Assembly (NCBI GenBank): GCA_902489515.1
Contig: CABUAL010000008.1
Coordinates: 1 to 16,886 of the forward strand
DNA length: 16,886 bases
Origin: an uncultured Collinsella sp.
GTDB taxonomy: Bacteria; Actinomycetota; Coriobacteriia; Coriobacteriales; Coriobacteriaceae
Direction of reading: 5' to 3'
Both the position numbers and the translations under genes were made by a program. Of this stretch, positions 1-7,643 are shown in pieces (within the stretch, counting starts at the first letter, position 1; every line of letters begins with the position of its first letter). Below the pieces are notes generated by a model. The model was given only the letters and a program-made list of their open reading frames with translations, was not told the origin of the DNA and made no database searches.

Positions 1-45
1 GAACAGTACGGCTCGACCCCCGTCAACTGGACCTGCCTCGGCTAA
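1..45 (+). CDS. Possible C-terminal tail of a truncated plus-strand gene
   Basis: Frame 1 is open from the first base and ends in TAA at 43-45. It would encode the last 14 residues of a protein, ending ...NWTCLG. A hairpin follows at 62-93, which fits the end of a gene. Fourteen codons are too few to name a family, and an open frame this short can arise by chance. It would converge on the short-chain dehydrogenase gene. Confidence 0.35.
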   Translation, partial: EQYGSTPVNWTCLG

Positions 46-58
46 AAATCGATACATC

Positions 59-93
59 AAAAACGCGCCCGACGGCTTTCCATCGGGCGCGTT
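59..93 (-). terminator. Hairpin terminator of the dehydrogenase gene, possibly bidirectional
   Basis: An 11-bp perfect stem pairs 62-72 with 83-93, and the loop can extend it with two more G-C pairs. Read on the minus strand it is followed by a T run (59-63 are all A on the plus strand), as in an intrinsic terminator. It lies three bases beyond the dehydrogenase stop codon. On the plus strand there is no T tract, so termination of the upstream gene is less certain. Confidence 0.7.
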
Positions 94-95
94 AC

Positions 96-776
96 CTATT
101 CGGGCCAAATAAATTGCGTGCGGCCGGCCTCGCCGCCATCGATCAACAGACTCTGTCCGGTCATAAACTGGTTGGTCACGCCCACAAAGTAGATCCACTC
201 GGCGATCTCTTGGGCGGTGGCCCAGCGTTTAAGCGGCGTAAGCTCCATAATCTGATTCCACAGGTGCTCGTCTTCCATCACGCAACGGTTGAGCGGCGTG
301 ATAACGCCGCCCGGGTCCACACTGTTGGCGATGGCCTGCGGCGCCAGGCGGTTTGCAAGGTTCTTGGTGTAGGCGATAACGCCGCCCTTGCTGGCGGCAT
401 AAGCGGGAAACTCTGATCCCGTATGCCCGCTCGCCGACCCCACATTGACCACGGATTTGATAGCCGGCGCCGGCTTGGCGGCAAGCCCCTCCCCCACAAA
501 GGCGTAGCGCTCGGTCACGTTGATGGTGCCATACAGGTTGGCGGCGATGTCGTCGGCCGATTCCTGCGTACCGGCAACGTTCACGATTACCTGAGGCTCA
601 AGGTCGCCTGGAAACGAGTTAGGCTCGCGGACATCAACGATCAGATGGCGGTAGCGCTCGTGTTCGACCGCCGCCGGCAGCAGGTCAAAGCCCACGACCT
701 CGTGGCCCTCATCCAAAAAGCGCCGCACGCATGCGGCTCCGATACCGCCCGAAGCGCCCGTGATCAAAACCCGCAT
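96..776 (-). CDS. Short-chain dehydrogenase/reductase (SDR family oxidoreductase)
   Basis: This 226-residue protein has the classical SDR layout. The cofactor motif TGASGGIG is at residues 6-13, NVAG at 66-69, the catalytic Ser lies within GSAS (113-116), and YAASK supplies Tyr126 and Lys130. The C-terminal part carries DPGGV followed by the usual TGQ...DGG motif (206-215). It should be a cytoplasmic NAD(P)H-dependent oxidoreductase; the substrate cannot be read from the sequence. An aspartate (D31) at the end of the second beta strand would favour NAD over NADP, by analogy with the family. The ATG is preceded by AAGGAG, which overlaps the stop codon of the upstream VUT transporter gene (gap 9 bases), so the two are probably co-transcribed and perhaps translationally coupled. 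At 226 aa it is slightly shorter than typical SDRs (about 250 aa). The family is secure, the role is unknown. Confidence 0.9.
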   Translation of the reverse strand: MRVLITGASGGIGAACVRRFLDEGHEVVGFDLLPAAVEHERYRHLIVDVREPNSFPGDLEPQVIVNVAGTQESADDIAANLYGTINVTERYAFVGEGLAAKPAPAIKSVVNVGSASGHTGSEFPAYAASKGGVIAYTKNLANRLAPQAIANSVDPGGVITPLNRCVMEDEHLWNQIMELTPLKRWATAQEIAEWIYFVGVTNQFMTGQSLLIDGGEAGRTQFIWPE

Positions 777-785
777 ACTTGCTCC

Positions 786-1508
786 TTAGGCGGTTGCGTG
801 GCGCTCGAGGTACTCGGAGCCCACATTCTCGCGCTCCCAGCCGCGCACGACCTTGTAGCCCACAGGGCTCAGGAAGACCTCGCACAGCAGCTCGGCAACA
901 GCACCCGTCAGCGAGCACATAAGGACCTGCACCCAGGTCCAACCAAAGAACGTGTGGCTCACTACAATGGCAAAGACCAGGTTGTCGATAAACTGGCCAA
1001 CACCCGTGGACACATAGGAGCGGAAGGCGAAGCTCGCAAAGTTATTCTTTTTGAGCATGCGGCCGAGCGACTGGTTGAGCGTGGAGTTAACCACGGCAGA
1101 AACGAGCATTGCCAGCGAAGAGCCCAGCACCACGTACCAGGTGCCGCCGATGGTGGCGTTAAGGGCAGTGTTGACCTCGATCATGCCCGTGTCGTAGTAG
1201 GCGCCCCACATGCCGGGCGTGAGTGAGCATGCCCAAAAGCACAGGCTCACGGCCAGGTTGACCAGCAGCGCGAGGATAGAGATTTTGATGGATGCCTTGG
1301 CGCCAAAGCGCTTGCAAATCATGTCCTGGCACAAAAACGAAACCCAGCTCACCACAAAGCCACAGTCGAGCGCCAGATACGGTAGGCTGATGAGTTCTTT
1401 GTTGGCCAGCAGGTTCATCATGATGACGCTCACGAAAAACAGCGAAACCGTTGCCGCGGGAATGCTCCGCAACAGGACCTTGTAGTCCTCCATGACCTTC
1501 TTGATCAT
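786..1508 (-). CDS. VUT/YhhQ-family transporter, probable queuosine-precursor uptake protein
   Basis: The 240-residue integral membrane protein has about six hydrophobic segments (roughly 17-35, 44-62, 73-94, 122-142, 168-188 and 192-213). It matches the Vut_1/COG1738 family in the N-terminal MNLLANK stretch, in the ALDCGFVVSWVSF...KRFG block at 46-69 and in GQFIDNLVF at 171-179. Characterised members such as E. coli YhhQ import queuosine precursors (preQ0, preQ1) for tRNA modification; this is known for the family and only inferred here. AAGGAG lies six bases before the ATG. It is first in a two-gene unit with the SDR gene and has its own promoter (1594-1622) and a roughly 79-base leader with a pseudoknot-capable hairpin. 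Another vitamin or purine-like substrate is possible. Confidence 0.85.
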   Translation of the reverse strand: MIKKVMEDYKVLLRSIPAATVSLFFVSVIMMNLLANKELISLPYLALDCGFVVSWVSFLCQDMICKRFGAKASIKISILALLVNLAVSLCFWACSLTPGMWGAYYDTGMIEVNTALNATIGGTWYVVLGSSLAMLVSAVVNSTLNQSLGRMLKKNNFASFAFRSYVSTGVGQFIDNLVFAIVVSHTFFGWTWVQVLMCSLTGAVAELLCEVFLSPVGYKVVRGWERENVGSEYLERHATA

Positions 1509-1587
1509 TATGTACTCCTTTGGTTTTAGGTTTAACGAGCAGGATATCGGACCCGAACTGCTCGGACGCCCCGGTCTTGAGACGACG
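1509..1587 (-). promoter_or_regulatory. Structured leader of the VUT gene, candidate preQ1-like riboswitch
   Basis: The leader contains a 6-bp perfect stem (1537-1542 with 1558-1563, GAGCAG/CTGCTC) closing a 15-nt loop. An A-rich tail then runs into the ribosome binding site (1515-1520). Four loop bases (GGGU, 1551-1554) can pair with ACCU in the tail (1528-1531), giving an H-type pseudoknot of the general preQ1-I plan: stem, loop, A-rich strand, second short helix, SD. The adjacent gene belongs to a family that imports queuosine precursors, which preQ1 riboswitches are known to control. The 15-nt loop is longer than the typical preQ1-I loop and I cannot confirm the consensus, so a plain hairpin is a real alternative. 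Confidence 0.33.
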
Positions 1588-1593
1588 GTGGGT

Positions 1594-1622
1594 ATGATAG
1601 CCGCTCACACGGCATCAGGCAA
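1594..1622 (-). promoter_or_regulatory. Promoter for the VUT-SDR operon
   Basis: Read on the minus strand, TTGCCT (1617-1622) and TATCAT (1594-1599) are separated by exactly 17 bases, a good sigma-70-type match. The predicted transcript starts near 1587. The promoter lies just after the prfC terminator hairpin, so the operon has its own start. Confidence 0.55.
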
Positions 1623-1627
1623 GCAAA

Positions 1628-1659
1628 CGGCGCGGCAGCCCCGCAGGGCCACCGCGCCG
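1628..1659 (-). terminator. Hairpin terminator after prfC
   Basis: A G/C-rich stem of 14 pairs (two of them G-U) joins 1628-1641 to 1646-1659 with a four-base loop, six bases past the prfC stop. Only a weak T-rich stretch follows on the minus strand (TTTGCTTG), so termination may be incomplete. Confidence 0.6.
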
Positions 1660-1664
1660 ATGCG

Positions 1665-3278
<1,614 letters not shown>

Positions 3279-3325
3279 GCGGATCCTTTCTTGCATTGAG
3301 TGCATTACGTCGTTGTAACCGCACT

Positions 3326-3331
3326 ATTGTA
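3326..3331 (-). promoter_or_regulatory. Possible -10 element for prfC
   Basis: TACAAT on the minus strand lies 48 bases before the chosen prfC start. No convincing -35 is visible at 16-18 bases. The same hexamer occurs upstream of the ClC gene. Confidence 0.3.
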
Positions 3332-3415
3332 GCCGCGAAATCCCGCTCTAGGGCGCCTATCAGGACAAATTCATCAGTTGGGACCTGGGCAGCCGGCCCA
3401 ATCCGTATTTACCTC

Positions 3416-3445
3416 TTGCAGAACTGTGCATAGTGTATATATACT
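3416..3445 (+). promoter_or_regulatory. Promoter of the GntR-ABC module
   Basis: TTGCAG (3416-3421) and TATACT (3440-3445) are 18 bases apart. Transcription would start near 3452, about 40 bases before the GTG of the regulator. The left half of the inverted repeat at 3433-3466 overlaps the -10. Confidence 0.5.
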
Positions 3446-3466
3446 GTGCTTACCGGTTATATACAC
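3433..3466 (+). promoter_or_regulatory. Inverted-repeat operator, likely bound by the adjacent GntR protein
   Basis: GTGTATAT (3433-3440) and ATATACAC (3459-3466) form a perfect 8-bp inverted repeat with an 18-base spacer. It covers the -10 and the start-site region. YtrA-subfamily GntR repressors commonly bind GTGTA...TACAC-type palindromes in their own promoters, so autorepression is the simple reading. Confidence 0.6.
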
Positions 3467-3493
3467 GTGTAGCCCAACAGCTAAGGAGCCGCT

Positions 3494-3874
3494 GTGGACA
3501 TCATCCTATCCAATTCGAGCGACAAGCCCATCTACGAGCAGATAACCTCGCAAGTCAAAGCTCAGATCTTATCGGGCACGCTCGCTGCGGGCGCCAAACT
3601 CCCCAGCATCCGTGCACTCGCGAGCGATCTTGGCGTGAGCGTCATCACCACCAAGCGCGCCTACGCCGACCTGGAGCAGCTCGGGTTTATCTGCACCGTG
3701 CAGGGCAAGGGCTGTTTTGTCGCCGAGGGCAACCAGGAGCTTTTGCGCGAAAACCAGCTCTGTCATATCGAAGAGCTGCTTGCGAAAGCGGCAAGCCAAG
3801 CCGAAGCCTTGGGCGTCACGCGCGACAAACTGCACGAGATGCTCGACCTGGTAGCCCCCGAAACCATGCAGTAG
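3494..3874 (+). CDS. GntR-family transcriptional regulator, YtrA subfamily
   Basis: The 126-residue protein has an N-terminal winged helix (about residues 10-78) with the GntR signature: PIYEQI, then KLPSIRALASDLGVS (35-49), TTKRAYADLEQLGF and the wing GKGCFV. Only about 45 helical residues follow. That short tail, without a ligand-binding domain, is typical of the YtrA subfamily, whose members repress linked ABC transporter genes. The start is a GTG preceded by AAGGAG five bases upstream; the first residues (MDIILSNSSDKPIYEQI) match the usual start of the family. It is first in an operon with the ATPase (gap 23 bases) and the permease. An inverted-repeat operator overlaps its promoter. Confidence 0.92.
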   Translation: MDIILSNSSDKPIYEQITSQVKAQILSGTLAAGAKLPSIRALASDLGVSVITTKRAYADLEQLGFICTVQGKGCFVAEGNQELLRENQLCHIEELLAKAASQAEALGVTRDKLHEMLDLVAPETMQ

Positions 3875-3897
3875 CCATCTGCAAGAAAGGCTATACC

Positions 3898-4779
3898 ATG
3901 CAAAACTTGCTTGAACTCAAAGGCATCTCACACACTGTAAGCGACCGCTTTTCGCTGCGCGACGTCACGCTTGCCGTGGAGCCTGGCCAGATCGTCGGCT
4001 TCGTTGGTGCCAACGGTGCTGGCAAAACAACGGCGATTCGAGCTGCTCTCGGGCTTATAAAGCTCGATGCCGGCGAAGTGCACCTGTTTGGGCAGCGCTG
4101 TGGCGCCGACGCGCCCGATGAGTCGCAACACCATCTACGCTCCCGCGTCGGTCTTGTCCTGGACACGTGCCCCTTCCCCTCCACGCTCAAGGTGGGCCAG
4201 ATCGAGGCGCTCGTAGGCCCGGCGTACCCCACGTGGGACCGCGAAACGTTCGCCGGATTCATCAACCGATTTGGCCTCGATCCCAAGACAAAGGTCAAGG
4301 ACCTCTCCCGCGGCATGGGTATGAAGCTGCAGCTCGCCTGCGCGCTCAGCCACAATGCCAAGCTGCTCGTTTTGGACGAAGCCACTGCGGGCCTCGATCC
4401 CATGGCACGCGAGGAACTGCTTGATGAGCTGCTTGCCTTTGTCGCCGACGGCCAGCACAGCGTGTTGCTCTCGAGCCACATTACGTCCGATCTCGATCGC
4501 ACCGCTGATCGCGTCATCTGCATCGATGCTGGCTCGATTGTGTTTGACCTGCCGCGCGAGGATATTACCGACCGCGCCGGCATCGCCCACTGTACCCAAG
4601 CACAGGCCGCCGAGCTTATGGTTTGCGTCGAAGGCGCCCGTGCCGTCCACCACGCCTACAGCGTGGACGTGCTCGTGCCCAACCGCCGCGAAACGCTCGA
4701 GGCCTTCCCCGAGATTCCCTGCGATCGGGCAACCATTGACGACTATCTGCGCCTCACGCTGAAAGGGACTTCGAAATGA
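3898..4779 (+). CDS. ABC transporter ATP-binding protein (YtrB/BcrA-like)
   Basis: This 293-residue nucleotide-binding subunit of an ABC-2-type exporter carries Walker A GANGAGKTT (37-45), a variant signature LSRGM (136-140), Walker B LLVLDE (156-161) followed by the D-loop GLDP, and the switch His194. The usual Q-loop glutamine is replaced within VLDTCPFP (87-94), as in many BcrA-like ATPases paired with YtrA regulators. The C-terminal third is degenerate, as in that group. The ATG at 3898 is preceded by AGAAAGG. The frame is open far upstream, but that stretch overlaps the regulator gene and is not coding. The stop overlaps the permease start by four bases (ATGA), so the two should be translationally coupled. 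The substrate is unknown; relatives export peptide antibiotics or respond to cell-wall stress. Confidence 0.93.
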   Translation: MQNLLELKGISHTVSDRFSLRDVTLAVEPGQIVGFVGANGAGKTTAIRAALGLIKLDAGEVHLFGQRCGADAPDESQHHLRSRVGLVLDTCPFPSTLKVGQIEALVGPAYPTWDRETFAGFINRFGLDPKTKVKDLSRGMGMKLQLACALSHNAKLLVLDEATAGLDPMAREELLDELLAFVADGQHSVLLSSHITSDLDRTADRVICIDAGSIVFDLPREDITDRAGIAHCTQAQAAELMVCVEGARAVHHAYSVDVLVPNRRETLEAFPEIPCDRATIDDYLRLTLKGTSK

Positions 4780-5474
4780 AACGTGCCTTTATGTCCGAGC
4801 TCGCCATCGTTCGCACGCTCACCCCGAGCATCGCGGGTGTCGGGCTGTTCATCTTCGTCGTGTTGACCCTCGCCAACGCGACAGACGGCGATTCCGGTAT
4901 GAGCGCCGGCGCCTGTGCGGTCAGCGCAATGTCGCCCATCATAATCATGAACTCGCTAGCTGGCTACGATAACCAAAACGGCTGGGAGCGTTATCGAGCA
5001 ACGTTGCCCTTCTCGCGCAAAGACATTATTTGCGCACGCTACCTGTGCATCGTTGTCTTCTCGGTCGTCATGGCATGTGCAGCCACGCTTTTGAGCATCG
5101 CCTCCATCCCGCTCTTCAACAGCGCGGGCATTCCTTCGACGGGACAGACGATCTTTGAAATCGCAACCGCCTCGGCGGCATCAATGCTCATCTCCCTCAT
5201 GATGGTATTCTTGGCACAGCCGCTGTTCTTCCGATTTGGACACATGGAGGCGCTGCGCCTATCCCTTGGCCTGTTTGCCCTGTTTGGCTGCGGCACCATG
5301 GCAATGCTGAGTTCCTCCAACCCCATCAGCAACTGGCTCATGTCGATTGCCGGAGCGAATCCCGATCCCGCCGTCCTTGGCTGTCTGTGTGCAGGAATTG
5401 CAGTACTGGCGCTCGCACTATGTGCAATCAGCTGCGCTGTCAGCACCAAGGTTTATCGAGTACGCGATCTGTAA
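4776..5474 (+). CDS. ABC-2 type transporter permease
   Basis: The 232-residue membrane protein has six hydrophobic segments (about 15-33, 43-60, 88-108, 128-147, 157-175 and 197-221). A cytoplasmic-type stretch NQNGWERYRATLPFSRKDI (66-84) corresponds to the conserved part of the ABC2_membrane_5 family, in which a ...LP.sR..i...kY/R element follows the second helix. It is the membrane partner of the preceding ATPase, with start and stop sharing ATGA. GAAAGGGA lies seven bases before the start. It would form a dimeric exporter with the ATPase; the cargo cannot be inferred. A weak terminator follows. Confidence 0.85.
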   Translation: MKRAFMSELAIVRTLTPSIAGVGLFIFVVLTLANATDGDSGMSAGACAVSAMSPIIIMNSLAGYDNQNGWERYRATLPFSRKDIICARYLCIVVFSVVMACAATLLSIASIPLFNSAGIPSTGQTIFEIATASAASMLISLMMVFLAQPLFFRFGHMEALRLSLGLFALFGCGTMAMLSSSNPISNWLMSIAGANPDPAVLGCLCAGIAVLALALCAISCAVSTKVYRVRDL

Positions 5475-5482
5475 TCGACAGC

Positions 5483-5516
5483 TAAAAAAGCTTAGGTGGT
5501 ACCCCGCTTATTTTTT
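5483..5516 (+). terminator. Probable intrinsic terminator of the GntR-ABC operon
   Basis: An A-rich arm and AAGC pair with GCTT and a following T run (5511-5516), with a short inner GGT/ACC stem, starting nine bases after the permease stop. The stem is imperfect but the A tract, hairpin and T tract fit an intrinsic terminator. Confidence 0.45.
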
Positions 5517-5604
5517 CAATGAAACAAGGCGGCATAGCGTCACCACCGCCCCTCACAGCAGGCCGTCTAGTTCTTGGCAACCAAAAAGACACCGTCAGCA
5601 TATC

Positions 5605-5783
5605 GAAGGTGAATACTTTTCCGAGAAGTGAACGAGTAAAAACAGTACCCTGTAGCATCGACATTTTTAAGGACTCAATTCCTGCGGTTTTTGTCTAAGA
5701 ATCCTGCAGTTTTGTTCGAAAAAGTGTGCATGTCCCAGGGGTCCAGATTTACTCGTTCACTTCGCGGAAAACCATTCACCTTC
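5605..5783. repeat. Inverted-repeat element, 54-base arms, about 180 bases overall
   Basis: The left arm (5605-5658) and the reverse complement of the right arm (5730-5783) align without gaps over 54 bases at 42/54 identity, with an identical 15-base core around ACTCGTTCAC. The arms are 71 bases apart. Both can be read outward as the same short peptide frame (…FTRSL.GK.FTF) starting at ATG. Of the six codons that differ between the arms, only one change is synonymous, so selection on a peptide is not supported. It could be a miniature mobile element, a dispersed palindromic repeat or a structured RNA. I have the impression of similar sequences in Collinsella genomes but cannot verify it. Confidence 0.75.
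5677..5720. repeat. Imperfect 22-base tandem duplication inside the inverted-repeat element
   Basis: 5677-5698 and 5699-5720 match at 16 of 22 positions around the shared core TCCTGC.GTTTT. It occupies most of the segment between the two arms of the inverted repeat. No function is evident. Confidence 0.55.
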
Positions 5784-5923
5784 AATTCGAGCCTTAACCA
5801 AATGCCCTCTCGAACTATGGCCCCTGTCTCACCACAGCGATATCAAAGCTTCATGGCGGGACGGTATCATCGGACGAGCGCCGTAAATCTGGCGCGGTTG
5901 TTCTTTGGGGAGGCATTTCACCC

Positions 5924-6799
5924 GTGTCGTGGGTCGTCGCAGCATTTGCGTCAGCATTCTTTGCCGGCATCACATCCATCTTGGCCAAATGCGGCATCAA
6001 GCAGACCGACTCCGATGTCGCGACGGCCATTCGCACCTGCGTGGTGCTCGTTTTCGCCTGGGCAATGGCGGGCATTTCTGGATCCATTGGAACCATTGGC
6101 AGCATCGAACCCAGATCCTGGCTCTTTCTCGTCCTCTCGGGACTCGCTACCGGCGCTTCGTGGATCTGTTACTTTAAGGCGTTGAGCATCGGAGGCGTCA
6201 ATAAGGTCGTACCGGTCGACAAGATGAGCACCGTGCTCGCCGCGCTGATCGCCATCGTGCTTTTTGGCGAGACGAGCAACCTTGCGGTTAAGCTCGTGGG
6301 AACCGCCGTCATTACCCTCGGCACTTTTTTAATGACCGAGAAGCAGCAATCCGCCGGACCCGAGCAGCAGCAAGACCGGACCTGGCTCGCTTACGCCCTC
6401 GGCGCCGCCATGTTCGCAGCACTCACCTCCGTCCTCGCCAAGATCGGCATCGAAGGCGTCGAGTCAAACCTGGCCACGGCAATCCGCACCTGCGTGGTAC
6501 TGGTTATGGCATGGGCAATCGTGGCAGCTAAAGGCAAGATGGGCCAAGCCGTGCACGTAGACCGCTACGAGCTCGTATTTCTCGCGGCATCGGGCATCGC
6601 GACCGGAGCATCGTGGCTGCTCTATTACTATGCCATCGCCACAGGCCAGGTGAGCGTCGTGGTGCAGATCGACAAACTATCGATTGTCGTATCGGTACTA
6701 TTTGCGCGCTTGGCATTCAACGAAAAGGTCTCGCGGCGCAGCGCCATCGGTCTCGCCCTCATCGTACTGGGCACTGCGGCGCTCGCGGTTTGGAAGTAG
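5924..6799 (+). CDS. EamA/DMT-family transporter with two closely matching halves
   Basis: The 291-residue membrane protein has ten predicted helices in two EamA repeats. The halves are unusually alike: ATAIRTCVVLV recurs at 33-43 and 184-194, and a GASW block (G.ATGASW) at 73-80 and 224-231, with a constant offset of 151 residues. An AGI/AAL TS.LAK motif opens both halves. A hydrophilic linker rich in Gln and Glu (about 138-152) joins them. The start is a GTG preceded by GGGGAGG ten bases away. Drug/metabolite transporters of this kind move small metabolites or amino acids; the substrate is not predictable. The gene stands alone and converges on the flavodoxin/ferredoxin gene with 15 bases between stops. 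Confidence 0.9.
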   Translation: MSWVVAAFASAFFAGITSILAKCGIKQTDSDVATAIRTCVVLVFAWAMAGISGSIGTIGSIEPRSWLFLVLSGLATGASWICYFKALSIGGVNKVVPVDKMSTVLAALIAIVLFGETSNLAVKLVGTAVITLGTFLMTEKQQSAGPEQQQDRTWLAYALGAAMFAALTSVLAKIGIEGVESNLATAIRTCVVLVMAWAIVAAKGKMGQAVHVDRYELVFLAASGIATGASWLLYYYAIATGQVSVVVQIDKLSIVVSVLFARLAFNEKVSRRSAIGLALIVLGTAALAVWK

Positions 6800-6814
6800 C
6801 GCGGCCAGCAGCCG

Positions 6815-7606
6815 CTACATCCTCACACCTGGCTTGGGATGCCTGTACTGACCGTGGGATGCTGTGCGCTTACCGTGCGAGATGGCAAATTTGGGACAAC
6901 AGTGCAGGCAACGAAGGCAGGCTGCGCACTCCGGCTTTGTCCAGACGGGAAGGCCGTCGCGCATCTCAATCGCCGCCATGGGGCAGCGCTTAGCGCAGAG
7001 GCTACACCCGACGCAGCGGCTAGCATCGACGGCAAACTTGCTCGTCTGCTGCATACGCGGCAGCCCAAACGCATGATACGCGCACGATGCAAACAGGGGC
7101 ACGCGATGGCGCATCATATTGCCCGTGCGCCGCTCCCGCACCGCCTCGATCACGGCATCAATCTGCGCCTCGGCAGCTCTATTGATACCCTCAACCTTTT
7201 GAGGGTCAGACAGGTCGAAAACAGGCGTCCAGGTATCGGGCATCTTGACGCTCATCGCCGCATCTAACTCGAGCCCACGCTCGTGCAGCAGATCGCGGGC
7301 GAACTTGGCCGATTGCCCGGTCGTCGAACCATATGTCGAGACATAGAACGTATAGGGGCGCTCGCCGCCCTTTGTGCCGGCAGCAACCGATAGGTCGACA
7401 GTCTTCAAAAACTCGATCATTGGCGTCGGCAAGCCCCAGGCGTATACCGGGGCGACAAACCCCAGCCGACAGGGGCCTTCCATCACAGCAAGGTGAAGGA
7501 TCTCGGCATCAAAGCGCTCAATCGACACAACCTTGTCGTCTGTCGCCGCTGCAATGCGACGCGCCACATGTTCGCTGTTCCCCGTCGCGCTAAAGTACAG
7601 GATCAT
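6815..7606 (-). CDS. EFR1-like flavodoxin/ferredoxin fusion protein
   Basis: The 263-residue protein joins an N-terminal flavodoxin-like domain (1 to about 160) to a C-terminal two-cluster ferredoxin. The phosphate-binding loop is SATGNS (6-11) after MILYF, with Y55AWGLP and STYGST (90-95) forming the rest of the FMN pocket. The ferredoxin has C198-x2-C201-x2-C204-x3-C208 and C227-x2-C230-x2-C233-x3-C237, each followed or preceded by the normal Pro, so two [4Fe-4S] clusters are expected. The protein should be a cytoplasmic electron carrier in an anaerobe; its partner is unknown. The ATG is preceded by AGAGGGG. It lies 37 bases after the ClC gene and is probably co-transcribed with it, though no functional link is obvious. 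Confidence 0.9.
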   Translation of the reverse strand: MILYFSATGNSEHVARRIAAATDDKVVSIERFDAEILHLAVMEGPCRLGFVAPVYAWGLPTPMIEFLKTVDLSVAAGTKGGERPYTFYVSTYGSTTGQSAKFARDLLHERGLELDAAMSVKMPDTWTPVFDLSDPQKVEGINRAAEAQIDAVIEAVRERRTGNMMRHRVPLFASCAYHAFGLPRMQQTSKFAVDASRCVGCSLCAKRCPMAAIEMRDGLPVWTKPECAACLRCLHCCPKFAISHGKRTASHGQYRHPKPGVRM

Positions 7607-7643
7607 CTCGTGCCCCTCTGGAGTTGACTCGCGATTAACCGTG

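Larger units (their letters stand above)
5475..5923. other. 449-base gap between the ABC operon and the EamA gene
   Basis: The gap holds the terminator at 5483-5516, the inverted-repeat element at 5605-5783 with a 22-base tandem duplication inside it, and the upstream region of the EamA gene. I see no convincing protein gene. Short open frames across it lack ribosome binding sites and include the repeat arms. A/T content is higher than in the flanking genes. In 5784-5923 a 5-bp GCGCC/GGCGC stem (5878-5882 with 5891-5895) precedes the SD; no clear promoter was found. Confidence 0.6.

Noticed and set aside
423..1226. 267-codon plus-strand open frame
   Set aside because: It runs antisense across two well-supported minus-strand genes and their junction, and is therefore a shadow.
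3433..3897. N-terminal extension of the ABC ATPase frame
   Set aside because: It overlaps the GntR gene in another frame and crosses the operator. The ATPase family starts at the ATG at 3898, which has its own SD.
4776..5474. Bacitracin resistance assignment for the ABC module
   Set aside because: The ATPase is BcrA-like, but neither the permease nor the context identifies a cargo, so only an exporter of unknown substrate is supported.
5691..6185. 164-codon open frame across the inverted-repeat element and the EamA start
   Set aside because: It starts at TTG without an SD, includes a repeat arm and overlaps the EamA gene out of frame.
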